From positions 218,000,484 through 218,064,483 of the forward strand of contig CAXKWD010000001.1 of assembly GCA_964059195.1 (NCBI GenBank): a stretch of 64,000 nt of DNA, given 5' to 3'. The stretch comes from Ectobius pallidus. Its lineage: Eukaryota; Arthropoda; Insecta; Blattodea; Ectobiidae. Shown in pieces: positions 34,301-46,300 of this stretch. The notes under the pieces were generated by a model, which saw nothing but the letters and a program-made list of their open reading frames with translations, did not search any database and was not told the origin of the DNA. Positions within the stretch are counted from its first letter, which is position 1, and each line of letters starts with the position of its first letter. The position numbers and the translations under genes are program-made.

Positions 34301-37300
34301 GTGCATTTCACGAACAAAGTGCGCCACCTGAGGTTAAATGACCTCAGATTCGAGTTCCCTAGCCCAAAAACCCACGCATAGTGAGTTTCATACTTTTGAT
34401 AGTGGTATATAGGCGGATATTTCTACACATCTAGTATTATAATTTATACCACTGGAAATATGAAATTGATTAATTACATGTTATACTTATGTTTCAGTTT
34501 TTTAATTTATAAGTTTATACCCATTTTTATAAATTAATATGTTTTAAAAGCGTATTTTTGTCCACTCTCATCAGTTTTGCTCTTGGTCTTGAATTGAGAA
34601 ATTGATATTATTGAAGAGCAATATCGATATCACAATATTATCGGAAATGAAATATCGATGTCAAAATATGTGATATTAAAACCAAAATATCGATATCAAT
34701 ATCCCTTCCCTAATGGGAATACAGTGAAAATGCTTTACCCAGTAAATATTTCTCTACTTGATGTCTTTCTTGATATTACCTGTAGACCAATAAGCCAGCA
34801 AAATGACGGCTGTTTGGAAGCTGCTTCTTCATTACCTGTGTACATGTTCTGAATTGACACCTAATATAATAACATGTTTTTGTAGGTCCTGCAATCTGTA
34901 TATGGAAGTGAAGTGGAAAATGAATGTTTGAGAACTTTCGCAAGGAAGTGCAAAGACATAATTATTCAATATACTCTGCACAAGAACTTAGGTGTTGCAG
35001 TACAAGCAATAAATGTTGTAATCGCTATTGACAAGTAAGTATTCTTATTTGTTGCTTAATTACTCTTTTCCATCCATTAAAGTGTCAGAAAACATATTCA
35101 ACCCAAAGGGCAAAGATCGTTTATTATTTGCGAATTGTAATTAGCAAATGTACGAGGCGCTTTCATAAAGAAACTTTCTCACAGGCCATTAATGGACACA
35201 GAACACAATTTAATGGAAACAGTTATTGCAACAGATACAGGATGTGTTGAGCTATTTTTTAATTCATTCACCACCGGAATTCAGACATCTGTCATATCGT
35301 AGAACCAACTTTTATACAATGAAAATAACCACGTACCTCATCACAAGAGATGTTGGAAATGTCCTCCTCTTGCATCCACACATCACTGGCACCTTTTTAG
35401 GGAATTTTCTTTCACGCTCATAGGCTCAGCTTCCGAGATAGAGTTCATTTCTCTTGTGATACTACCTTTAAGTTCTTTTAATGTGTGAGGAATTGACCTA
35501 TACACTTTATTTTTCAAGTTCCCCATAAATAATAGTCACATAGGCTACTGTTAGAAGAACTTAAAGACAGTATCACAAGAGAAATTAACTCTATCTCGGA
35601 AGCTCTGAACTTACGAACGTGAAAGAATATTTCCTGAAAAGATGCCAGTGTTGTGTGGATGCAAGAGGAGGACATTTGCAACATCTCTAGTGATGAGGTA
35701 TGTGGTTATTTTCATTGTAATTGTAACTGTAATTGTGAGAACCTGAATCTTTATACCGTTAGCGGCTTTTTTTGCATAGATATTTTACCCAATCGCTCAA
35801 GAGTTAGAGCTGCAGCCGCCACGAGGCAGAAACCCACACAATTGGCCAACTCTTACATGGAAGTCACTGTATATAATAACCAGGGCCCGGATTCTAATAA
35901 CATGTCATATTTTTTATTGATGCTGCATAGATATTGCCAACTTGTGGACAAATCCTAATCATGGCCTCTAGATTATAGAGATGCATTTTTATTAGGTCAT
36001 TTTATGCAATTTTATATTTTTAGGCATTTATTTCAATTCTAGGTCATTATTTTATCATTTTTGTGTAATTTGCTTCCTTATTTAGTCATTTTCGTATATT
36101 TACATTGAGTGTATTAACTTTTTTTTTGTCGCTAGCAGTGCTCTCTTTGAAGTGTTGTTTGTTTAATGCAAGAAAGGAAAACTCGGCGTTGAAGTGTTGT
36201 CATGTCTCAGTCGGAAATGAGAATCAAAGAAACGCCAAAATTTTGTATTATATTACTATTGTTATTAGAGTGACTTGGCACCAGAGTCTGCCACCTGCTT
36301 GGATTTGAGAGTGCAAACTACTGTTTACCCTCAATAAACAACAATATAATCCGGCAGACCACAAAAAGATGTGCCAAATTTTGACTCACCTCAGTGCCAG
36401 TATGAATTTCCGTGAGAAAAGAACTTTCACAACATTACAGCTATTTACAGTTTTTACAATTATGTACAAACTAGTCTATAACTTTGTTGTACAATAATAC
36501 AGTGAGTCTCAGACAGATTGCACCCGCCGCGCCGCGCGTTGGGTTCCCCGCAGATATCGCTCTTATCCCCGGTATGCGGCAAAGGAACTGCCCGGCAGTT
36601 GACTAACTTGTCCGTGCGTGACAATGAAAATAAATGAAATAAGTTTGAAAATAACGAAAATAGGCACCTACCTTATTACAGGAGATGCAGGAAGTGTCCT
36701 CCTCCTACATCCACACATTTTGGCATCGTGATAGAAAATTCCGATTAATACGCATTAATTGTTCTTCTGTTATTATTGTGTTTATCTCTATCCTAATGTT
36801 TTCTTTTAGTTGAGACAACTACAGAATAACACTTTCACGTCTGTACAACACGAAAGCAATGCTCAACTGCATGCTGTTGACTTATCTGCGGGGACACAGC
36901 TGGCCGCGATGCGGGTAGTGTTGAGTCATCACAAGAGAAGCATGGCGCGCGGCAAACGGGTGCAATCTGGCTGAGACTCACTGTATATTTTTTTTAAATA
37001 AAATATCAGTTTTTAGGTCTTTTATTTATACACATATTAAAAACAGGTCCTTTTTCCATTACGTCGTGAATCATAAAACACAGAAATTAAAACATTTATT
37101 GCAATGGATCACTCCGGAAAAGTTCTCATAACGTTTCAGCCCCACCACGGGGTCTTCCTCAGATGCAACTGAATACTGCTTCTAGGTTATACGTTCAAAA
37201 CCACACCCCCCTTTTATTGACCTCGTTCAATTTATTTTAATCTTATTAATTTATTAATCTTTTATTTATAATTATTAAGTCATTTTCTTTAAAATTTCGG

Positions 37301-40300
37301 GTCATTTTATAGGTCATTTTTCAAACAATTTTAGGTCATCAGAATCCGGGCCCTGATAATAACTATTACATGGCTTATGTTCTTATAGTTGTGAGGTAGG
37401 ATTTGTATTTTAGGTTTAATGTTGTGGCATTCTGTATGATTTTTTTCAGAAAATACAATGATGTTCTCAGTGAACGGGAAAAGGAACATATGTACAAATT
37501 GGTGTTTTCACGTTACCATGTAGTGGGATGCGCTGCAGGTAAATTCCTGATGCGACACCTTATTGCTCTTACGGGAGCTACCTATAGGAGGGAAAGCCTG
37601 CTCAACACTCCTGTCCTTATGGATTTGGCACGGTTTTTACATGATTTTGAGGTAATTTTATTTTTATTTATCCTCATCATCATCATCATCATCATCAATA
37701 TTAGGGGGCGGATTTCTATGACCTAAAAAATAGGTTATATGCATGCATTTATGACCTAAAAAACATTAAAATATGACTAATAAAATTTGAAATGTGACTT
37801 TACCACTTACACATTGTGTATATTTTTTTAAGTTTCATTACAATTCATTTTATTAAAATATGTTGTGTATTATTTAAAATATCTGTAAATTCTCAAAAAG
37901 TATCATTATAATGCAAAATTTACGAAATATGATATGAAACTTCAAAATTTATTTAATATGCACACAAATATGCCAAAAATATGACTTAAATATGCATATT
38001 CATACCGGTGGCGGCTCGTGGCCGAAAAATTAGGTGAAGAGAAAAAAATGCCACATGCTTATGTTAAAAACTGAACTCACCTATGTCTTGTAGGCCTATA
38101 CCAAATCAATCCTTCGGTCCTTCAAGGCTGCAAACTTGTCAGTGATATCCTCATAGAATGACTGCTTTTCTTCTAGCTGCAGTAGAAGTTCTTTTTGAAT
38201 TGAAATATTTGCTAAACAAGAAAGCCTGTCTTCTGAAATTATATTCCTGAGGTAAGTTTTTACACGTTTCAGGCACGAAAAGCTTCTTTCCACAGATGCT
38301 GTAGTAGAAGAGATGGACATAATAAGGGAGAATAATTTGTAAGTGTCCGTAAAAATTTCCTTATCCTGATTAAGCATTTCTAACATCTTTCCGGCGGAAA
38401 TATTTCTGTACTTCTCATCGGCATACAAAATAGAGAGTTCGTTTTTTTTTTTGCGATGTAAGTTAGGAAACACAGGTCCAAAGAAATCTTGCAAGTTTTC
38501 AAGGGCACTAGATGGAAAATATTTGTGGTACTTTTCAAATTGTGTGGTATCAGCAAGGCAAACAAATTGAATTTTTTCACAGTCGCGAAATCTCTCATCC
38601 ATTTCCATCAAAATGTTATCCAAAATTTTGTAATACAATGCTCGAAACATCTGAACACATTCATCCTGAGAACGGGAACTGTACTCTCGTGTTAGGCGCA
38701 GATCCGTAATTTTGCTGGCCTTTTCAAAGAGAATTGAAAAATACAGTTCGTTCCTCTTGCTTCTTAGCATATCACAAGTAGTCCTTATTTTTGATATGCA
38801 GTAGTGAACATCTAATGACTTCTTCTGCAAAACATCGAACGATATATCTGTCAAAGAAAATATGTCATGAAACACTACTGCCAGAAATGTGAAGTCAAAA
38901 TTATCCATGTCGTAAAGAAAACCTCTAGCAAGTCAAGAGGAAGTATCATCAGGCTTTTCACAGGAATTTACGCCTATGTCTTCGAAAATCTCTTTCAACT
39001 TTTCCCAGTCATCCATAATCACATGCAATAATTTCGAGTTGGAGCTCCAGCGAACAGATGTTACAGTTGGAATGCGCGGTCCCAATGCAGAAGTAATTGC
39101 GTAGGTTCTCTTTGCCGAGTGGTGGAAAAAAGCAGGAATTCCAGTAATAGAAGAAAAAAATATGCGACACTTTCGTATATTTTTGCAACTCTGCTGTAAG
39201 ACTAGATTTAGGCGGTGTGCCAAACAGTGAACAAATACTGCAAAAGGAGCTTTCTCCTTAACTTTTTTCTGAAGTCCATTTAAATGGCCAGACATCACAC
39301 TTGCACCATCATAACACTGCCCTATTAATTTTTGTTTATAGCCAAATGGTCTCAAGATGTCCAATAAACCAAATAAAGATTCGGATGTTCTGTCGGCACT
39401 TACATCATAGAAACCTAAGAAACGCTCCACTACGGCACCTTCATCATTAACTAATCTCACTATTACAGAACACTGAGACACCTGTGTAATATCTGTCGTG
39501 TCATCCACCTGGACAGAAAAAAAAACAGCAGTTTCCAATTCAGTTTTTACAAAGTCATTGATGTAGTCTGAAATGCACTCAATTAGTTCATTCTGAATGG
39601 TTTTTGATTCGCCACTGAATACACTTTTTATCTTGGAATACTGGTTCTGTATATCTACAGGACTCCTTGATACCAGCACCTTCAACATTTCTTTAAAATT
39701 CCCACGATTTATTGAGTCTATTGTTTCATCGTGACCGTGAAATGCTAATTCTTGCTTACTTAAAAAGAGTACTGTATCAATCACTAACTTTAGAAAAAGT
39801 CTGTTCAGACGCACGTTTTCATTGTACTGCGCCGTGTACAATCTGGCAGTTTTCTGTAGAGCTTCTGAAATTGTATTTAGATTTTTTTCTAAAGTTTTCA
39901 AATCTACCTGACACTTGATGTGCTCTGCCGAATCTGAGTGTTTACGTAACGATCGTGTCATATTCAATAAGCCAGCATATCCTTCTCTATTCCAAACGTT
40001 GCTTTTATTGCTAAGAAGCATGCATGGCCAACAAAACAATTTCTGCAGAGCTGGAGAAGAGCACAGCCATGGAAATTCTTTAAACCACGATGATTTGAAA
40101 GTAATATTGTAGCATTTACCTATATTTTTCACTTCTTTTGTACCACGTAACCCTAGAATTTCGGTGGGACGTCCACATCTTAAAAGTTCCTTTTTGTCAG
40201 GTTCCTTAAATCGACAAAATGGCGTCTCCAACAACACGCACACGATATCATATTGAGGATTCATGACAAAAACAGTTGTTCTTCAAAGCCACGGTGTGAG

Positions 40301-43300
40301 ATACTGCCAACGACAATGCCTGTACACGTGCGGCCTCTGAAAATATAACGTGACTTCTTTACAGAGAAGTCTGGTGGAGACTGAGAGAACTGTTGGACAC
40401 CTTCACGGGTAGTCTGATCCCCTCAGCAAGAAGACAGTGGGATAAGCGAGAAAACGGCTGGTTTCCATGAGCCCACGCCCCCATTTTTAGTGGAACAGAC
40501 TACCCATGCATCTGGGAAGGTTCAGCTTCAATGCTAGGAGGACTTGAGAGCTCACTGCCTCCTAGCGTTGACACCAGTCGTGGCGGGATATTCAAAATTG
40601 TAGAAATACATTATAGTAAAAACGAACATTCGTGATATGGAAAATAAACTTTAAAAATACGTATTGTAAAGGAAAAATACTGGTGAAGTGCTACTTCACC
40701 TACTTCCCCATAATAGCCGCCACTGATTCATACTAAATATGCTATAATAGTTGAAAATTTCCTAAATATGCAGTTATATGCAGGGCCGCCACATGGGGGG
40801 TGCTGCCGGACCCAAGGGACCCAGGCCCGAGCCCCAAAGAGGCCCGCTGGATCCCGGTGATGTGATATAAATTTATGGAAAACTGGAAAAGTTTGATAAA
40901 ATGTTCTGTTACACGAGGAACGAGAAGGAAGCTCCACGTAGAAGGGAAGAGAGAACTGAGTGAGGATGGTCGGCGGTTGGTGAGGGGCCCGTGACCAGTA
41001 CATGGTCCTGGGCTCGAACCCGAGATGTGGCGATCCTGGTTATATGCACAATAAAAGCCGTTCCATTTTCATCAGGGTGCTTGGAATCGGGTTTAAATTA
41101 GTCAGAAGCCTGAAATAATGCAAAGGGGGAAAATATGATATGTCATAGAAATCCACCCCCTAATCATCATGTATTATTTCTGCTGTCTACATTCCTGCTT
41201 CTCAACCAATATAAAGCCCACTGGAATGAATAAGTTATCAATGGGTAGTATTTTGTACTGTCTTCTGACATAGTGTACTCATAAAAAACTAAAAAAAACC
41301 TTATTTTATCACTCATACTTTGCTTTTAAGTGTTTACTTACACATAATGCATTTCACAAGTGACTTAGAATTCAATAAGAATCAAAGTTTATCACAACAT
41401 GGTAACTCGAATCAATTCATGGATGGTTGATTGATAGTATGCAGTGATCTCCCAGCTGTAGGTTTTGTTTTTATATAACAAAGGACAAAAGTAATTATTA
41501 TTTATACATGGTCCGGCAGATGAACCTAACGGTTTTTAAATTGAAATTACGACAAAACTGTATCGTTTTCGTACATTATTTTATTTTAGAATTACAGTAC
41601 ATCTCAAAGTATTTTAATTACATCAATTACTTTTTGAAAATTGTGTTCCTACTTCAATCCACAAAGCTAAATAAGTCCATTACATCAAAATTATTATTAT
41701 GGTTTCGTGAAAATTTGGAATCAGCCGAAACTGCGTAGTGTCTTAACTCGTCGCCAGTACATCTTGCACCTGCGCATTCAAGTAAAAAACAATTGGCACC
41801 CAAAACTGTATGGTATTCCGAATTGGAATATTCTCATTTTGATGAATGTTGAAATGGCGGCGAAACTGGTGCAATCTTGTTTACACGTAGATTTCATAAC
41901 TAAGTTTCGCAATTGTTTTTTACTTGAATGAGCAAGCATGAGATGTACTGGCGACAATGAGTTATGGCACTACGCACAAACCATAATAATAATTTTATTT
42001 AGTGGACTTATTTAGCTTTGTGGATTGAAGTAGGAACACAATTTTCAAAAAGTAATTGATGTAGGTAAAATACTTTGAGATGTGTTGTAATTCTAAAATA
42101 AAATAATGTAAGCAAACGATACAGTTTTGTCGTAATTTCAATTTAAGACCCGTCAGGTTTCTCTGCCGGACCCTGTATAATCAAATTAATGAGTTTCATC
42201 AGATAAATTCGCTTCTGCCCCGCAGTCTCGAATCTATCGATAAACTCATGAATTCTTTTGGGATTACCTATGATAATTACTTGTACAGTCGGTCAAATAA
42301 AAAAACGTCGGGCGGTATTTGATTAAGTATCACGAACGAGCATATGCGCATGTACAGGAATACTTAAGGTTAGGTTCACACACGCCTCTTGTCTATCCAT
42401 GTATTTTCTTGATTATTTAGTCAGTTTTGTTCCAAAACAAACATGTATAGAAGGCTGTGGCTATATGCCTCAAATCCGCCATATTCTTGGTTGCAAGTTT
42501 TTATAATATTAATAATTAATAGATTTGCGAGGAATATGTTTATTCAAGGAGCATTTTTTAAAGATTTTATTTTATAATACCGGTACTTCTAGAACAAAAT
42601 CAATAACTTACGCTCAACTTCTGCAACCAATCTAGCATCGAAATATGCACCCGGCCAGATCCTCGTTTCCTATGAAAACTTCCGGTCGCATTATAGTAAA
42701 GTTCCCACCTCTGAGCTGCTCTTTCATAAATATGGAACCTTCTCGCTGCTTCAGAGACCGAAAAATGCAGGTCAATTACAGCCCTAACTACACTTTCTCT
42801 CACTTTAGCATTTGTATGTGGCGATGACACAAAGCAAAATGAAATATGACAATACATTAAGTTGAATATCGTGTGTTGAGCTTTCCGCGTTGTTCATTTT
42901 TTCCCTCGTTCATTTCTTCCCTCCTGTCGCATGGCCTCATATGTTCCGAAAATGACCTGTATTTATGTTTTTTATAGGAAACTTGTAAACTAATGCGTTA
43001 AAACTTTAATTTTAACTGCATACGAGTCCCGACGTCTTTTATTTGACCGACTGTAACTGTAATAGTTTAATTAATTCCAAAAATTGTATGTGAAGTAGAA
43101 GTAATTAATAAAGAGCATGTCGGATTATAAGCTTCCAGAACATTTCATTGCTGAGAGAAATAAATGAATTTCACCTATTTCTCAGTTCCCAAATCTGCAA
43201 TCTCTTCTCTTCTCTATATATATAAAAGGCTTTGTCCTGACTGACTGACTGAATGAATGACTGATTGACTGAATGACAGGAATCAACGTACAGCCTAAAC

Positions 43301-46300
43301 TATAACACGTAGAGACTTGGAATTTTGACAGTACCTTCGTTTCATAATGTAGGTGCTCACTAAGAAAGGATTTTGAAAAATTCTGATTCTAAATGCCAAA
43401 AATTAAATGTTTTTTGAAAATACTTAATCCCTTTTTACATAGAATTATCCATTCCAAATCACAGAATATATTGTTGCCAAATGGTATCAGGTGGGCTTGG
43501 AAAAAACAAATGAAATGCACTTTTGACAAATAAGAGAAGTTATCAAAATAATTCATGTTATAAATAAATATTACAGAATGAAATCCACTAAAATAATGGA
43601 ATCACATAACTTTCTCTACCCTGGACATAGAGAAAACAAAACGAGTTATGGTAATGTGTATATTATTATATTATATCGCAGGTTTTTGGAGAGAAAAGTA
43701 TGAAAGTGATAATGCTTTCTGTTTAATTTCATCTCCAAAACGGTTTTATGGTAACATAAGAGTGGGAAATTTCCCGCCTTGATATTACAATTTTATGTTA
43801 CAGGAATTTCTGTTTCTTCTTATTTAAACCTCTACCAGGCTTGCTGTGCACTGTACAAGCGATGGGATGCAAAATTCTAGATCCTCTATGAGCCATAAAA
43901 AACTATATCAAGCGTTTTCTGAGGGAATAGTTTGAGTGTAATAAGTCGTTCTTCCTATTTCAAATTATAAATGCCTATATAAGGACCTAGAATTTAAAAT
44001 TGAAAATCCTTCATAAGCTAATTTCCAATTACAAAATACAAAGCCCGGGCGACGCCGGGTCTTTTAAGCTAGTGCCAATATAAGTGCAATGATGTTGTGT
44101 TGTCGTTAGCCTGTCATGACTTGGGCTATGAGATAGAAGAAGAGTGACATAATTGCCCTCACTAACAACAGTTTATTAATATTAGTATAGTATAGTATTA
44201 GTATAGTATTTTATTCATCCATTGATCAATACATATGATATAGGACACGTCATCATCCTCTCGCACACAAACACACACATACATAATATTAACATACGTA
44301 CAAGCATATTCCAGTACCTGAAAATGAAGAAATTTAGAAAAAATTCTAGGGCATCATCAATAAATAATTTGTTGGTTATAGATAACTAGCTTAAAAGGCC
44401 CGGCGTCGCCCGGGTTTTGTATTTTGTAATTGGAAATTAGCTTATGAAGGATTTTCAATTTTAAATTCTAGGTCCTTATATAGGCATTTATAATTTGAAA
44501 TAGGAAGAACGACTTATTACACTCAAACTATTCCCTCAGAAAACGCTTGATATAGCTTTTTACGGTTAATAGAGGATGTAGAATTTTGGATCCCAACACT
44601 TGTACACAGCAAGCCTGGTAGGGTTTCAAATAAGACGAGTCAGAAATTCCGGTATCATAAAATTGTATTGTCTCTGCTGAATATCTTATTTCTCACTCTC
44701 ATGTTACCATAAAACTGTTTTGGGAATGAAATTAAACAAAAATGCAATATTACTTTCATACTTCCCTCCCCAAAAACCTGCGATATAATAATATACATAT
44801 TACCATACCTCGTATACTGTTTTCTCTATATCCAGGGTAGAGAAAGTTATGTGCCTGCATTATTTTCGTGGATTTCATTCTTTTAATATTTATTTATAAC
44901 ATGAATTATATTGATTGCTTTTCTAAATTGTCAAACTCCCGTTTCATTTATTTCCAAACCCTCGAGACCACTGGAAACGATACACTGTTGTCATGTGAAC
45001 TGTGATTTGGATTTGATAATTCTGTGTAAAAAGGGATTAAGTATTCTCAAAAACTTTTTATTTTTGGCATTTAAAATCAAAATTTTGCAAAATCCTTTCT
45101 TAGTGAGCACTTACTACTATGAAACGAGGTATTGTCAAAATTCCAAGTCTCTACCTATTATAGTTTAGGCTCTACGTTGATAAATAATGTAGTATATGGT
45201 CGGTTGTTTAAACTCAAACTTCACTTACTTGTTTCTTTTTAAGAATCATGATTTCGATCAGCCTCCTGATCATCCTCAGCTTGTGTCCGACTGTTTTGAA
45301 TTTCAGTTGTTTGTCCTTGTGACGCTAGAGCGGATTGTGTGTTCAGTGACTTCTGTGGCGGGTAGAAATTTTGAATGAGGCTACTCTCTATATATGTGTC
45401 GAAATTCATCAATTTGTTTTTGTGTTTTTGAATGAAGATGTTCTCCCATGCTGTGAGTTCTGTTGGTCGCTGGATACTTTTTAGTAATTTTGTTGATATG
45501 TTGATACTCTGTCAGTCAGTCAGTCAGTGAGTCAGGACAAAGCCTTTTATATATATATAGAGATTTTATGAGTTTGTATAGATTTTTAATTAATTTTTAA
45601 AATTTGCTAAAAATCATCTACCGTATAGTGACATCCTGTTTTTAAAATGTATTTAATTTTATTTTTAAACATATTATATGGTAATTGGTAATGTATTGTA
45701 TAATTGTATTGAAATGAAGTGAAAATGTTTTTGTGCACTGCTGTGGCTTAGTTGTTGAGTTCTCATTTTGTGTCTATTTCTAGTGTTATAGTTATTTATG
45801 TCACTGTTGAGTTGATAATTATTTTTGTTCCTGTAAACATAGCATAGTGAGAAATATATAGTGAGGGAAGAGTAAGGACTCCTAGTTTCATAAATAATGG
45901 TCTACAATGTGATCTTTCATTTACCTATACATTGCAGATTATTCTGATAGCATTTTTTGAAGTGAAACTTCTTTAGCCGCGGTAGGGGTAAATCGAGAGT
46001 TTGTGTAACGCTCAAAAATCGTCACGAAATTAATGTAACGCTCAAAATCGTCACGAAATTAGTGAAGTGTGACGGAACGGACTGCACAGAAAACAATCAA
46101 CTCAATGATTAGGCTTATCCAAAGTTTAAAAAATTAAAAATACAAAATTTAAAAATAAAAAATTGAAAAATAAAAAATCCAAAATTAAAAAATAAAAAAT
46201 ATTCAAACATCCAAAATTTAAAAACTCCAAAATTAAAGGATCCAAAATTCCAAAATTAAAAAATTCATAAATCCAAAATTTAAAAAATACAAAATCCAAA

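Larger units (their letters stand above)
35881..37355. mobile_element. hAT-type non-autonomous element, 1.5 kb, with nested inserts
   Basis: Ends CAGGGCCCGGATTC (35881) and its inverse (ending 37355), flanked by a perfect 8-bp duplication ataataac (35873-35880 and 37356-37363). No transposase. It contains a TA-flanked element (36500-36983) and a PLE fragment with a hammerhead-like motif (37077-37200). A sister copy without these inserts is at 58704-59810. Confidence 0.9.
37701..41162. mobile_element. Outer DNA element holding two hAT insertions
   Basis: Ends TTAGGGGGCGGATTTCTATG (37701) and the inverse of ATTAGGGGGTGGATTTCTAT (to 41162). Its own sequence is AT-rich with repeated ATATGACTTAAATATGC-like stretches. 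It was hit by the hAT at 38006-40725 and the MITE at 40781-41038. The target duplication is unclear (AT-rich site). A solo end is at 10045-10135. Confidence 0.7.
44396..45563 (-). mobile_element. Helitron copy 3 with a nested PLE fragment
   Basis: Minus strand: 5' end TCTCTATATATATATAAAAG at 45563 preceded by A, 3' end hairpin then CCTTTTAAGCTAG ending 44396 followed by T. Compared with copy 1, it has about 310 extra bases at 45190-45500, the PLE fragment. Confidence 0.85.

Noticed and set aside
34560..34730. ATATCGATAT-rich stretch as a regulatory cluster
   Set aside because: Low-complexity repetition next to a TTCCCTAATGGG-like transposon end; nothing indicates regulation.
38489..40112. 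Plus-strand frames opposite the hAT transposase
   Set aside because: Antisense shadows without known domains.
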